Of a stretch of DNA of 25,155 nt, positions 15,724 through 24,985 are shown one piece after another; within the stretch, counting starts at the first letter, position 1, and every line of letters begins with the position of its first letter. Where the stretch lies: the NCBI GenBank assembly GCA_017302355.1, contig JAFLDQ010000038.1, forward strand, positions 1 to 25,155. Direction: 5' to 3'. This DNA comes from Dechloromonas sp. Its GTDB lineage: Bacteria > Pseudomonadota > Gammaproteobacteria > Burkholderiales > Rhodocyclaceae. The translations under genes and the position numbers were made by a program. A model generated the notes under the pieces. It made no database searches. It was given only the letters and a program-made list of their open reading frames with translations, and was not told the DNA's origin.

Positions 15724-17082
15724 ATGGCAAAAAACAGGGCGATCTACAGCTGCGGCGAGTGCGGCGCCACGAGCCCGAAATGGCAGGGGCAGTGCCCCGG
15801 CTGCGGGGAATGGAACACGCTGGTCGAGAGTGTCGCGGAGAAGCCTGGCGGACATCGCTTCGAGTCGCTGACTCCGGCTGCCCGGCCGCTCAACCTGTCG
15901 GAAATCGAGGCGCGCGAAACCGGGCGGATCGCCACCGGCATCGGCGAATTCGACCGCGCCCTCGGGGGCGGTCTCGTTGCCGGCGGGGTCGTGCTGATCG
16001 GCGGCGATCCGGGCATCGGCAAGAGCACTCTGCTGTTGCAGGCGCTGTCGCTGCTGTCGTCGGCGTGCCGGGTGCTTTACGTCAGCGGCGAGGAATCCGG
16101 CGAGCAGGTCGCGCTGCGCGCGCGCCGGCTCGGGCTCGACACCGGCTCGCTGCAACTGCTGGCCGAGATCAATCTCGAGCGCATCCTCGCCGTGCTGCAG
16201 GCCGGACAGCCGCAGGTCGCGGTCATCGATTCGATCCAGACGCTGTGGTCGGACCAGCTCTCGAGCGCCCCCGGGTCGGTGGCGCAGGTCCGCGAATGCG
16301 CGTCCCAGCTGACCCGGCTGGCCAAGCAGTCGGGCGCCGCCATCATCCTCGTCGGCCATGTGACCAAGGACGGGGCGCTGGCCGGTCCGCGCGTGCTCGA
16401 ACACATCGTCGATACCGTGCTCTACTTCGAGGGCGACACGCATTCCAGCTTCCGCCTGGTGCGCGCGGTCAAGAACCGCTTCGGCGCGGTCAACGAGCTG
16501 GGCGTCTTCGCCATGACCGAGAAGGGCCTGAAGGGCGTGAACAACCCGTCGGCGCTGTTCCTGTCGCAACACGGCCAGGACGTGGCCGGTTCGTGCGTGA
16601 TGGTGACGCTGGAGGGGACGCGCCCGCTGCTGGTCGAGATCCAGGCGCTCGTCGATGCGGCGCACGGCAATCCGCGCCGGCTGACCGTCGGTCTCGACGC
16701 GCAGCGCCTGGCGATGCTGCTGGCCGTCCTCCACCGCCATGCCGGAATCGTCTGTTTCGACCAGGATGTCTTCGTCAATGCCGTCGGCGGGGTCAGGATC
16801 GGCGAACCGGCGGCCGACCTTGCGGTACTGTTGTCGATCACATCATCCTTGAAAAACAAGCCGTTGCCAGCCAAACTTATTGTGTTTGGTGAAGTCGGGC
16901 TGGCCGGCGAGATCCGCCCGGCGCCACGCGGCCAGGAACGCCTCAGGGAAGCCGCCAAGCTCGGCTTCACGCGCGCGCTGATCCCGCAAGCCAATCGTCC
17001 GAAGCAGGCGATCGCCGGTCTCGAAGTCATCGCCGTGCGGCGGGTGGAAGAGGCGGTGGCGCGGATTCGCGACATCGAATAA
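15724..17082 (+). CDS. radA: DNA repair protein RadA (Sms)
   Basis: This 452-residue protein has an N-terminal zinc finger (C10, C13, C24, C27), a RecA-like ATPase with Walker A GGDPGIGKST (93-102) and the RadA-specific KNRFG motif (250-254), and a Lon-protease-like C-terminal domain. RadA is a branch-migration and D-loop helicase acting in recombination and repair. It begins immediately after the alr stop codon with no spacer and only a weak ribosome-binding site, so translation probably depends on re-initiation after alr. Confidence 0.96.
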   Translation: MAKNRAIYSCGECGATSPKWQGQCPGCGEWNTLVESVAEKPGGHRFESLTPAARPLNLSEIEARETGRIATGIGEFDRALGGGLVAGGVVLIGGDPGIGKSTLLLQALSLLSSACRVLYVSGEESGEQVALRARRLGLDTGSLQLLAEINLERILAVLQAGQPQVAVIDSIQTLWSDQLSSAPGSVAQVRECASQLTRLAKQSGAAIILVGHVTKDGALAGPRVLEHIVDTVLYFEGDTHSSFRLVRAVKNRFGAVNELGVFAMTEKGLKGVNNPSALFLSQHGQDVAGSCVMVTLEGTRPLLVEIQALVDAAHGNPRRLTVGLDAQRLAMLLAVLHRHAGIVCFDQDVFVNAVGGVRIGEPAADLAVLLSITSSLKNKPLPAKLIVFGEVGLAGEIRPAPRGQERLREAAKLGFTRALIPQANRPKQAIAGLEVIAVRRVEEAVARIRDIE

Positions 17083-17110
17083 GCTTCGCCCAAGCCCCCG
17101 GTAGCCAGAC

Positions 17111-19201
17111 ATGTTCAACCTTTCCCGCTATTTCTCGACCCTCAGCCTGATCCTCATCGGACTGGCGGCCGGTCTTCTCGGCGCGACGTACCGCGAAGTG
17201 TCGGTGCGCCAGATGACGCTGCTCGCCGAAGACCGCAATGTGGCGATGGCGCGGGTCATCGAGAACTCCCTTGGCGCGCCGCTGACCGGCCTGATGGCGG
17301 CATCGGTGGGCATCGACGCCTCGATGCTCGAGGCGTCGGACGAATCGCAGGAGATGCAGACCCGGCTCGCCGCGCTGATGGGCGGCACGGGGGTGGCCAG
17401 GGTCACGATCTACAACCGCCTCGGGGTGACGATCTTTTCGACCGATGTCGGGCAGATCGGGCAAAGCCGTCTCGACAGTCCCGGATTCCGGTCCGCGCTC
17501 GCCGGCACGGTGACCAGCGCCCTCGGCCATCACGACAGCATGGAAACCCTGGGCGGGATCCGCTCGAACATCGACCTCCTGGCCAGCTACGTGCCCATCT
17601 CCAGCGAGGGCAAGGCGGTCGATGGCGTGTTCGAGCTGTCCCAGGATGTGACGGCGTTCATGAAGCCGTTCCGGCAGGCGCTGTGGCTGATCACGGCGGT
17701 CGCCGTCGCCGTCTTTGCCCTGCTGTTCTTCGCCCAGCTCCTGGTGGTGCGGCGGGCGCAGGGCATACTCCACGACCAGGCGGAGCGCATCGAGTCGGCG
17801 CGCAGCACCCTGGAAGTCCAGGTCGACGCGCGAACCGAGGAACTGCGGCATTCCAATCGCCAGCTCGAGGGCGAGATCGTCGAACGCCGCCAGGCCGAGA
17901 GCAAGCTGAATTATCTCGCCTATCATGATCCCCTGACCGGCCTGGCCAACCGCCGCTATTTCATCGAGCGGCTGGAGGCCAGCCTGGGCGACGCCGCCCG
18001 CAAGGATCATCGCGTGGCGGTCCTGTTCATCGATCTCGACCAGTTCAAGCAGGTCAACGACTCGCTCGGCCACGTCGTCGGCGACGAGCTGCTGGTCCTG
18101 GTGGCCGCGGCCCTGACCGAGCATGTCCGGCTGATCGACCTGCTGGCGCGGCTCGGCGGCGACGAGTTCATCTGCGTCATGGAAGCGGTGCGCAGCGACG
18201 ATGAGGTCGAGCTGGTGGCGCGCGAGGTCATCGAAGCCTTCGATCTGCCGTTCCACCTCGGCGAGCACGAACTCTTCCTGTCGGCGTCGGTGGGCATCAG
18301 CCTGTTTCCCGACGATGGCGCCTCGGTCGGCGAGCTCCTGCGCAACGCCGACAGCGCGATGTATCGCGCCAAGGCGCTGGGGCGCGGCCACTACCATTTC
18401 TATACGCCGGAAATGACGCGGGACGCGCAGCAACGGATCCAGGTCGAGATGCTGTTGCGCCGGGCCCTGGGCAATGGCGAACTCTCGGTTCATCTGCAGC
18501 CGCAGGTGGACTCCGCGAACGGGCGTCTGGTTGGCGCCGAGGCGCTGGTCCGCTGGGACAGCCCCGAACTCGGCAGCGTGCCCCCGGGGCGCTTCATCCC
18601 GCTGGCCGAGGATTCCGGCCTCATCGTCGCGCTGGGCACCTGGGTGCTGCGCGAGGCCTGCCGGCAGGTCATGCAATGGCAGGCGGGCGGCTTCGAACTG
18701 CCGCAGGTCTCGGTCAACCTGTCGGTGAAGCAGCTCGAGCGGCCCGAGTTCGCCGATACCCTTCTGGAAATCCTCGATGAAACCGGCATCGAGCCTTCCC
18801 GGCTCAAGCTGGAGATCACCGAGTCGGTGGTCATGGCCGTCGATGATGCCTTCTCGCTGCTCGATCGCCTGCGCAAGATCGGCATCGGCCTGGCGCTCGA
18901 CGACTTCGGTACCGGCTATTCGTCGCTCAGCTACCTTAAGATGCTGCCGGTGCAGCAGCTCAAGATCGACCGTTCGTTCGTGACCGGCATCGGCAGCAAT
19001 CCCGAAGACGAGGCGATCATCCGTTCGGTGATGGCGCTCGCCCGGAGCCTCGACTTCGAAGTCGTCGCCGAGGGTGTCGAGACCGCCGAGCAGGCGGAGT
19101 TTCTCAAGGCATCGGGCTGCCACCAGTTTCAGGGCTTCCTGCACGGCTCCGCGGTGGCGCCCGCGGAATTCCGCGCGCGCTGGTCCAGTCTGCCCGGATG
19201 A
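17111..19201 (+). CDS. Membrane-bound GGDEF-EAL cyclic di-GMP enzyme
   Basis: This 696-residue protein has transmembrane helices at about 8-27 and 191-213 flanking a periplasmic sensor domain, a coiled-coil-like linker (218-265), a GGDEF domain (GGDEF intact at 349-353, inhibitory RxxD site RLID at 340-343) and an EAL domain (EAL at 477-479, NLSVKQ, ITES 569-572, DDFGTGYSS 597-605, EGVET 655-659). All key residues are present, so both cyclase and phosphodiesterase activities are possible. The ligand sensed is unknown. The gene starts 28 bases after radA with a poor ribosome-binding site and ends in an ATGA overlap with the permease gene. Confidence 0.93.
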   Translation: MFNLSRYFSTLSLILIGLAAGLLGATYREVSVRQMTLLAEDRNVAMARVIENSLGAPLTGLMAASVGIDASMLEASDESQEMQTRLAALMGGTGVARVTIYNRLGVTIFSTDVGQIGQSRLDSPGFRSALAGTVTSALGHHDSMETLGGIRSNIDLLASYVPISSEGKAVDGVFELSQDVTAFMKPFRQALWLITAVAVAVFALLFFAQLLVVRRAQGILHDQAERIESARSTLEVQVDARTEELRHSNRQLEGEIVERRQAESKLNYLAYHDPLTGLANRRYFIERLEASLGDAARKDHRVAVLFIDLDQFKQVNDSLGHVVGDELLVLVAAALTEHVRLIDLLARLGGDEFICVMEAVRSDDEVELVAREVIEAFDLPFHLGEHELFLSASVGISLFPDDGASVGELLRNADSAMYRAKALGRGHYHFYTPEMTRDAQQRIQVEMLLRRALGNGELSVHLQPQVDSANGRLVGAEALVRWDSPELGSVPPGRFIPLAEDSGLIVALGTWVLREACRQVMQWQAGGFELPQVSVNLSVKQLERPEFADTLLEILDETGIEPSRLKLEITESVVMAVDDAFSLLDRLRKIGIGLALDDFGTGYSSLSYLKMLPVQQLKIDRSFVTGIGSNPEDEAIIRSVMALARSLDFEVVAEGVETAEQAEFLKASGCHQFQGFLHGSAVAPAEFRARWSSLPG

Positions 19202-21684
19202 CCGCCCTGGCCTGGCGGCTGCTCGGCAGGGAACTGCGCTCGGGCGAGCTGCGTCTGCTTCTCGCCGCGCTGGTGGTCGCCGTGGCGGCCGTCACGGCGG
19301 TCGGATTCTTCACCGACCGGGTTCGTCTGGCGCTGGAACTGGAAGCGCGGCAGCTCATCGGCGGCGACCTGCTGCTGATCTCCGATCATCCATGGCCGGC
19401 GCCGATCCGCGAGGAGGCGGCGCGGCGCGGCCTGCAAACGGCCGAAACCGTCGGTTTTCCGAGCATGGTGCTGGCGGGCGGGCAGGCGCAGCTGGCGGAC
19501 ATCAAGGCGGTGAGCAGCGCCTACCCCCTGCGCGGGACGCTGCGCCGGGCGGAGCGCGGCGGCGAGGCGGGCGAGGCGACGCCGGGCGGTCCCGCGCCCG
19601 GCGCGGTCTGGCTCGACGAGCGCCTGGCCAGCACGCTGGAGACCTGGCCGGGGCAGGATCTGCAGCTCGGGCAGCGCTCCTTCCCGGTGGCGGCCATCCT
19701 GACTTTCGAGCCCGACCGCGGGATCAACTTCCTTGGCCTCGCCCCGCGCCTGATGCTGCATCTCGACGACCTGCCGGGGACCGGGCTGATCCAGACCGGT
19801 TCCCGGGTCACCTATCGTTTCATGGTGGCCGGCGACATGGGGGCCGTCGCGGGGTTCCGCGCCTGGGTCGAGCCGCGCCTCGGACGCGGCGAACGCCTCG
19901 AGGACACGCGCAATGCGCGACCGGAAATCCGCAGCGTGCTCGACCGGGCGCAGCGCTTTCTTGGCCTGGCGACGCTGCTGACCGTGATCCTCGCCGCCGT
20001 CGCCGTGGCGCTGGCGGCGCGCCGCTACATGCAGCGCCATCTCGATGCCTGCGCCGTGATGCGTTGCCTCGGCATCACGCAGTCCGGCCTGATTCGCCTG
20101 CATTCGGCGCTGTTCGTCTGGCTGGCGCTGCTGGCCGCGGCGGTCGGCTGTCTGGCCGGTTTCGTGGTGCATTTCATCCTCGTCTCGTGGCTCGCCGGGT
20201 TGCTCGACCTGCACCTTCCCCTGCCGGGCTGGCTGCCGCCCTTCCAGGGGGCCGCGGTTGCCGCGGTCCTGTTGTTCGGTTTCGCCTTTCCGCCGCTGCT
20301 GCAACTGAGCAAGGTGCCGACCCTGCGCGTCCTTCGCCGCGAACTGGGGCCGCCGCGGCCGTTCCTCCTCGGCGGCTACGCGCTCGGCGTGCTGGCGCTG
20401 GCCGGCCTGCTGCTGCTGGTCTCCGGCGACTTCCGCCTGGGCGGCTATGCGATCGGAGGATTTGCCGGGGCGCTGGTCCTGTTCTGGCTGTTCGCCCGGG
20501 CCGGGGTCCGTGCGGTTTCGCGACTGCGCGGGGGCGGCGGCTTCGGCTGGCGGCAGGGGCTCGCCAATCTCGAACGGCATGCGGCGGCCAGCACCCTGCA
20601 GGTCGTCGCGCTGGCGCTCGGACTGATGGCCATGCTGCTGCTCACGGTGACCCGCAGCGAGCTGGTCGACGTCTGGCTGAAGGCGACGCCGGCCGATGCC
20701 CCGAACCGTTTCATTGTCAATATCCAGCCGGATCAACGGCAGGCCGTCGGCGACGCGCTCGCCGCCAGCGGGATCGCCGTCGAGCTGGCGCCGATGGTTC
20801 GCGGGCGACTGATGCGGATCGGCGAGCGGGCGGTCAGCGCCGCCAGCTACCCGGACGACGAGCGCGCCCAGCGTCTGATCGAGCGCGAGTTCAACCTTTC
20901 CTGGCGCGCCGATCTGCCGTCGGGCAACCGGGTCATCCGCGGCGACTGGTTCGGACCCGGAGATGCGGGCAGGGGGCTCGCCTCGGTCGAGGAAGGACTG
21001 GCGAGGACGCTGGGAGTCAAGGTCGGCGATGACTTGCGTTTCATGATCGGGGGCCAGGAGACGCGGGTGCGCGTCAGCAGTCTGCGCAAGCTCGACTGGG
21101 ATTCGATGCGGGTGAATTTTTTCGTCCTGACGCCGCCCGGCGTGCTCGATTCGGCGCCGGCGAGCTACGTCACCAGTTTTCATCTTCCTGAAACTCAGGC
21201 GTCCCTGGTGCGGACGCTGGTGGCGCGCTTTCCCAACCTGACGCTGATCGACGTCAGCGCCATCCTGGCGGAGATCCAGACGGTGATGGGGCAGGTCGTC
21301 CGGGCGGTACAGCTGATCTTCCTGTTCTCGCTGCTGGCCGGGGCGATCGTTCTCGGGTCGGCCCTGCTCACGGCCTTCGACGAACGGCGCTACGAGCTTT
21401 CGGTGATGCGGGCGCTCGGCGCCGGGCGCGACCAGTTGCGGCAGTCCCTCCTCGCCGAACTGGCCGTCGTCGGCGCGCTGGCCGGACTGATCGCCGGCGC
21501 CGGCGCGGCGGTGGTCGGCCAGGTGCTGGCGGAGAACGTCTTCCTGCTCGACATGCCGCTGAGTCCCTGGCTCTTTCCGCTGGCGACGCTTGCCGGAGTG
21601 GCGCTCTCGGTCGGCGTCGGCTGGCTGGCGGTGCGCCAGTTGCTCGGCACGCCGCCGCTGCTGGCGCTGCGCGCCGGCGCCTAA
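19198..21684 (+). CDS. FtsX/YbbP-type ABC transporter permease
   Basis: This 828-residue inner-membrane protein begins with a transmembrane segment ([21 protein letters not shown]). A large extracytoplasmic region follows, then two FtsX-like clusters of hydrophobic helices in the middle (about 260-440) and C-terminal (about 700-815) parts, with the MacB/FtsX-type [16 protein letters not shown] block. This is the arrangement of E. coli YbbP, a predicted permease that pairs with the ATPase YbbA. No ybbA-like ATPase gene is present in the window. It is translationally coupled to the upstream c-di-GMP gene by a 4-base overlap. The cargo is unknown. Confidence 0.88.
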   Translation: MTALAWRLLGRELRSGELRLLLAALVVAVAAVTAVGFFTDRVRLALELEARQLIGGDLLLISDHPWPAPIREEAARRGLQTAETVGFPSMVLAGGQAQLADIKAVSSAYPLRGTLRRAERGGEAGEATPGGPAPGAVWLDERLASTLETWPGQDLQLGQRSFPVAAILTFEPDRGINFLGLAPRLMLHLDDLPGTGLIQTGSRVTYRFMVAGDMGAVAGFRAWVEPRLGRGERLEDTRNARPEIRSVLDRAQRFLGLATLLTVILAAVAVALAARRYMQRHLDACAVMRCLGITQSGLIRLHSALFVWLALLAAAVGCLAGFVVHFILVSWLAGLLDLHLPLPGWLPPFQGAAVAAVLLFGFAFPPLLQLSKVPTLRVLRRELGPPRPFLLGGYALGVLALAGLLLLVSGDFRLGGYAIGGFAGALVLFWLFARAGVRAVSRLRGGGGFGWRQGLANLERHAAASTLQVVALALGLMAMLLLTVTRSELVDVWLKATPADAPNRFIVNIQPDQRQAVGDALAASGIAVELAPMVRGRLMRIGERAVSAASYPDDERAQRLIEREFNLSWRADLPSGNRVIRGDWFGPGDAGRGLASVEEGLARTLGVKVGDDLRFMIGGQETRVRVSSLRKLDWDSMRVNFFVLTPPGVLDSAPASYVTSFHLPETQASLVRTLVARFPNLTLIDVSAILAEIQTVMGQVVRAVQLIFLFSLLAGAIVLGSALLTAFDERRYELSVMRALGAGRDQLRQSLLAELAVVGALAGLIAGAGAAVVGQVLAENVFLLDMPLSPWLFPLATLAGVALSVGVGWLAVRQLLGTPPLLALRAGA

Positions 21685-21753
21685 TTCGCGTCGTAATCCG
21701 GCACTGCGCACTGTCGCAGCCGATTCCGCGCCGGGCGGCGGCGACGGCTCGGG

Positions 21754-21759
21754 TAAAAT
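21754..21759 (+). promoter_or_regulatory. Predicted -10 element of ygiQ
   Basis: TAAAAT lies 5 bases before the ygiQ ATG in the context CGGGTAAAATGCA. The 80-base gap after the permease gene has no obvious -35 at the right distance and no Shine-Dalgarno before the ATG. Confidence 0.4.
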
Positions 21760-21764
21760 GCACC

Positions 21765-23993
21765 ATGGCTTCTGATCTGCAAGCGGCGCGCCCGCTCTTC
21801 GGCTATCGCAAGTTCTGGGCGGCCCGCCTCGGTCCGGCCCCGTTCCTGCCCATGTCGCGCGCCGAAATGGACGCGCTCGGCTGGGATTCCTGCGACGTCA
21901 TCCTGGTCACCGGCGATGCCTACATCGACCACCCGAGCTTCGGCATGGCGCTGGTCGGGCGCCTCCTCGAAGCGCAGGGTTTCCGCGTCGGCATCATCAG
22001 CCAGCCGGACTGGAATTCGGCGGCTGATTTCCGGAAACTGGGCAAGCCCAGCCTGTTCTTCGGCGTCACCGCCGGCAACATGGATTCGATGGTCAACCGC
22101 TATACCGCCGACCGCAGGATCCGCTCCGACGACGCCTACACGCCGAACGGCGAGCCCAACAGGCGCCCGGACCGCGCCGTCACCGTCTATGCCCAGCGCT
22201 GCCGCGAGGCCTTTTACGGCGTGCCGGTGGTGATCGGTTCGATCGAGGCCAGCCTGCGCCGCATCGCCCATTACGACTACTGGTCGGACAAGGTGCGCCG
22301 CTCGGTGCTGCCCGATTCCAAGGCCGACCTGCTGCTCTTCGGCAATGCCGAGCGCGCCATCGTCGAAGTGGCGCATCGCCTGGCCAGGGGCGAGAAGATC
22401 TCCGAACTCCGCGACCTGCGCGGCACGGCCTTCATGGTGCCGGCGGGCTGGCTGCCCTCCGGCGAATGGGAGGCGATGGATTCGACCTCGGTCGATACGC
22501 CGGGGCCGCTGGTCAGGCATGCCGATCCCTACGCCATGGAAATGGGCGCTTCCGGGCCGTCGACCGCAACAGCCGCCGGCGAACACGCGGTGCGCATCGT
22601 TTCGCGCGCCGAACGGCTGACCGCGCTCAGGGACCGGCGCGCCCACACCGTCGTCCGCCTGCCGTCCTGCGAGCAGGTCAGCGCCGATCCGGTGCTCTAC
22701 GCCCACGCCTCGCGCACCTTCCACCTCGAATCCAACCCCGGCAACGCGCGGGCGCTGGTGCAGGCGCACGGCGAGCGCGACGTCTGGCTCAACCCGCCGC
22801 CGATCCCGCTAACCACCGAGGAACTCGACAGGGTCTACGAACTCCCCTATGCGCGCCGTCCGCATCCGGCGTACGGCGAGGCGAAGATTCCGGCCTGGGA
22901 GATGATCCGCTTCTCGGTCAACATCATGCGCGGCTGCTTCGGCGGCTGCACCTTCTGTTCGATCACCGAGCACGAAGGGCGCATCATCCAGAGCCGGTCG
23001 GAGGATTCGGTGCTGCGCGAAATCGAGGAAATGCGCGACAAGACACCGGGCTTCACCGGCATCGTCTCCGACCTCGGCGGGCCGACCGCCAACATGTACC
23101 ACCTGAAGTGCAAGGACGAGAAGATCGAATCGGCCTGTCGCCGCCTGTCCTGCGTCTACCCCGACATCTGCGAAAACCTCGGCACCGACCATTCGCAACT
23201 AATTTCGCTCTACCGCAAGGCGCGCGCCTTGAAGGGCGTCAAGAAGGTACTGATCGGCTCCGGCCTGCGCTACGACCTCGCCGTGCGTTCGCCCGAGTAC
23301 ATCAGGGAACTGGTGACGCATCACGTCGGCGGCTACCTGAAGATCGCGCCCGAGCACACCGAGGCCGGCCCGCTGTCGAAGATGATGAAGCCGGGCATGG
23401 GCGCCTACGACCGCTTCAAGCAACTGTTCGACCGCTTTTCCAGGGAGGCGGGCAAGGAACAGTACCTGATCCCGTACTTCATCGCCGCCCATCCGGGAAC
23501 GACCGACGAGGACATGCTCAACCTCGCCCTGTGGCTGAAGAAGAACAACTTCCGCCTCGACCAGGTGCAGACCTTCCTGCCGACGCCGATGGCGCTGGCG
23601 ACGGCGATGTACCACACCGAGCAAAATCCGCTCCGCAAGCTGCAACGGCAGGGCGGGGAGGTCGTCGGCGCCGTGCGCAACGGCCGCCAGCGCAAGCTGC
23701 ACAAGGCCTTCCTGCGCTACCACGACCCGGAGAACTGGCCGCTGCTGCGCGAGGCGCTCAAGGAAATGGGCCGCGCCGACCTGATCGGCAACGGCAAGAA
23801 GCAGCTGATTCCCGCCTGGCAACCGGCCGGCACCGGGCTGAAGGCCGCTGCCGCCCCGAAAAATGCCGGATTTTCGCGGTCGACCGCGACAGGCCGCCCG
23901 CAACCGCCCGCTACCGGGCGCGGGCCGGCAGCGCGCCCGACGAGCGCCGGCATCCGTCATGCTGGCGCGTGCAAGCCGCGATCCACTCGTTGA
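21765..23993 (+). CDS. ygiQ: YgiQ family radical SAM protein (UPF0313)
   Basis: This 742-residue protein has an N-terminal UPF0313 region ([21 protein letters not shown]) and a radical SAM core with C391-x3-C395-x2-C398 in [17 protein letters not shown], followed by [11 protein letters not shown] and [17 protein letters not shown]. The reaction is unknown. Length agrees with E. coli YgiQ (739). The last 35 or so residues are Pro/Arg/Thr-rich and low in conservation, and the DNA there contains a copy of the GGTCGACC repeat, so the tail may be partly repeat-derived. The ATG has no Shine-Dalgarno but a -10-like element close upstream. Confidence 0.94.
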   Translation: MASDLQAARPLFGYRKFWAARLGPAPFLPMSRAEMDALGWDSCDVILVTGDAYIDHPSFGMALVGRLLEAQGFRVGIISQPDWNSAADFRKLGKPSLFFGVTAGNMDSMVNRYTADRRIRSDDAYTPNGEPNRRPDRAVTVYAQRCREAFYGVPVVIGSIEASLRRIAHYDYWSDKVRRSVLPDSKADLLLFGNAERAIVEVAHRLARGEKISELRDLRGTAFMVPAGWLPSGEWEAMDSTSVDTPGPLVRHADPYAMEMGASGPSTATAAGEHAVRIVSRAERLTALRDRRAHTVVRLPSCEQVSADPVLYAHASRTFHLESNPGNARALVQAHGERDVWLNPPPIPLTTEELDRVYELPYARRPHPAYGEAKIPAWEMIRFSVNIMRGCFGGCTFCSITEHEGRIIQSRSEDSVLREIEEMRDKTPGFTGIVSDLGGPTANMYHLKCKDEKIESACRRLSCVYPDICENLGTDHSQLISLYRKARALKGVKKVLIGSGLRYDLAVRSPEYIRELVTHHVGGYLKIAPEHTEAGPLSKMMKPGMGAYDRFKQLFDRFSREAGKEQYLIPYFIAAHPGTTDEDMLNLALWLKKNNFRLDQVQTFLPTPMALATAMYHTEQNPLRKLQRQGGEVVGAVRNGRQRKLHKAFLRYHDPENWPLLREALKEMGRADLIGNGKKQLIPAWQPAGTGLKAAAAPKNAGFSRSTATGRPQPPATGRGPAARPTSAGIRHAGACKPRSTR
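23866..23889. repeat. GGTCGACC repeat arm inside the ygiQ 3' end
   Basis: The stretch contains the perfect 14-base palindrome CGCGGTCGACCGCG (23876-23889) preceded by GCCGGATTTT. It resembles the left arm at 256-278 (GCCTATTTTT followed by CCGGTCGACCGC), and the matching continues loosely into the next bases. It is translated as part of the YgiQ C-terminal tail. Confidence 0.45.
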
Positions 23994-24021
23994 CCCGGCT
24001 TAGATTCTTGGAGGCCGTACC

Positions 24022-24567
24022 GTGAATGTCGACCGCTCAGCAGCTACCATTTCGACGAGCGACCTTGAAGAACTGTTTGCTGAATCACTCGCGCGCCTAA
24101 GGGGGTATTTCGTACAGGGTGCTGGAAAGAAGTGGAGCAAACTCTATGACATTCAGCGTCCACTCGGGGCAGCCCTTTGCCAAGGTGCGGCCATGCACTA
24201 CTGCGACAAAAACAATGGCGTAAAGGACTTTGATGTCTGGTTCTTTTATCCCTTTAATCAGACGCACCTCCCATATAGAACAATCTGGAACTGGGATTAC
24301 CAGAATCCGAAATTTGGTCACCGTGCTGCCGAGACGGGCTATTTTGGGCGCCGAGTCGATGTTCTTGTAAGGTCAATCCATGTGTCACCAGATACTCCAC
24401 CAGTTTTTGCAGTTCAAGAGTATCTTGAGAGGGGAGCATCATCTTCAGCAAAAGCGCTCGCTCAAAAAGCGGTGGTAATGCTCTATCCGGAATCCGAACG
24501 GGGTAGGGTTGTTTGGTACCGGAAAAGAATCCTGAGTCCGTGTTCATTTGTCATAGATCAAGCGTAG
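24022..24567 (+). CDS. Uncharacterised protein with nucleotidyltransferase-like signature
   Basis: I do not recognise this 181-residue protein as a named family. It carries G55-A-x12-D69-F-D71-V and, about 40 residues on, R-V-D113-V-L-V. That resembles the nucleotidyltransferase fold pattern (Gly loop, hydrophobic-flanked Asp pair, third Asp in a strand), with QGAA in place of the usual GG/GS. The catalytic roles are inference. The GTG at 24022 has GGAGG seven bases upstream. Codon use and GC are clearly lower than the upstream core genes, suggesting recent acquisition. It lies 28 bases after ygiQ, next to repeats and a transposase fragment. Confidence 0.75.
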   Translation: MNVDRSAATISTSDLEELFAESLARLRGYFVQGAGKKWSKLYDIQRPLGAALCQGAAMHYCDKNNGVKDFDVWFFYPFNQTHLPYRTIWNWDYQNPKFGHRAAETGYFGRRVDVLVRSIHVSPDTPPVFAVQEYLERGASSSAKALAQKAVVMLYPESERGRVVWYRKRILSPCSFVIDQA

Positions 24568-24595
24568 TGCGTTGATTATTTGAGAGTGGAGAGGA

Positions 24596-24660
24596 TCAGG
24601 TCTTGCAATCAAACACTTGACGACTTACCTATACCGGAAATGTCGTAATGCAAGACCTGA
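24596..24660. repeat. REP/MITE-like imperfect hairpin
   Basis: TCAGGTCTTGCA (24596-24607) is perfectly matched by TGCAAGACCTGA (24649-24660). Inside, TTGACGAC pairs with GTCGTAA after an asymmetric bulge, giving a long imperfect hairpin of about 65 bases. Asymmetric stems of this kind are typical of REP units and of IS200/IS605 or RAYT-associated ends. No RAYT transposase is present here. It follows the uncharacterised gene by 28 bases and could also act as its terminator, though there is no T-run. Confidence 0.6.
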
Positions 24661-24736
24661 CCCCGGCCTGTGATCATGCCAGAAATGGCCGCCCGCACTT
24701 CCTTAGAGTCGCACGCCCGCGCGAATAAATCCTCAA

Positions 24737-24752
24737 CAAAACTCGAGTTTTG
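24737..24752. repeat. 16-base perfect palindrome
   Basis: CAAAACTCGAGTTTTG is its own reverse complement. Its right half begins the second copy of the 18-base repeat, so the repeat end appears inverted against a partial copy of itself (8 bases). This would fit two abutting element ends. Confidence 0.5.
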
Positions 24753-24762
24753 CAAGAGGCTC
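24745..24762 (+). repeat. 18-bp repeat, copy 2 (possible IS end)
   Basis: Identical to 223-240 and in the same orientation. It lies 4 bases before the GTG of the short ORF at 24767. Confidence 0.5.
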
Positions 24763-24766
24763 CGCA

Positions 24767-24985
24767 GTGAGCATATTCTTCTGGATTTCGTCAGTGGTTT
24801 TTATGCTGGTCTGCAAGCTTCTAACAGGCCGTTTTCCTAGCCAAGCAAGGCAGGCGCGCAAGATGCTAGCTGAGGCCGTAGTACAACGGCAATCTGAGGT
24901 TGTACCGGCCCGGATTGATTGGACACTGTTTTGCAACTCAGGCTGCCTTTCGCATGGCATAGGCCTGACGGGCTTCGAGGGGTGA
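24767..24985 (+). pseudogene. Short ORF with N-terminal membrane segment, running into IS sequence
   Basis: The GTG at 24767 opens a 72-codon frame whose first part (FFWISSVVFMLVCKLL) could be a transmembrane helix followed by a basic, Gln/Ala-rich helix. From about residue 50 the frame is antisense to the transposase 3' end, so this may be a gene truncated by insertion. It may equally be chance. AGAGG lies upstream, but inside the 18-base repeat. Confidence 0.22.

Larger units (their letters stand above)
24568..24937. other. Gene-poor right-edge region with repeats
   Basis: No convincing complete gene is seen. It holds a REP/MITE-like hairpin (24596-24660), a 16-base perfect palindrome (24737-24752), the second copy of the 18-base repeat (24745-24762), a short doubtful ORF and a small GTACAAC/GTTGTAC hairpin (24881-24905) next to the presumed end of the transposase element. 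Confidence 0.6.

Noticed and set aside
14662..16740. 692-codon minus-strand ORF
   Set aside because: It is antisense to alr and radA, both of which have full motif support.
17027..19144. 705-codon minus-strand ORF
   Set aside because: It is antisense to the GGDEF-EAL gene; the long open frame is due to high GC.
19129..21711. 860-codon minus-strand ORF
   Set aside because: It is antisense to the permease gene, with a Gln/Arg/Asp-rich translation lacking domains.
22466..24025. 519-codon plus-strand ORF
   Set aside because: It is an out-of-frame shadow of ygiQ, which has the radical SAM motif in the other frame.
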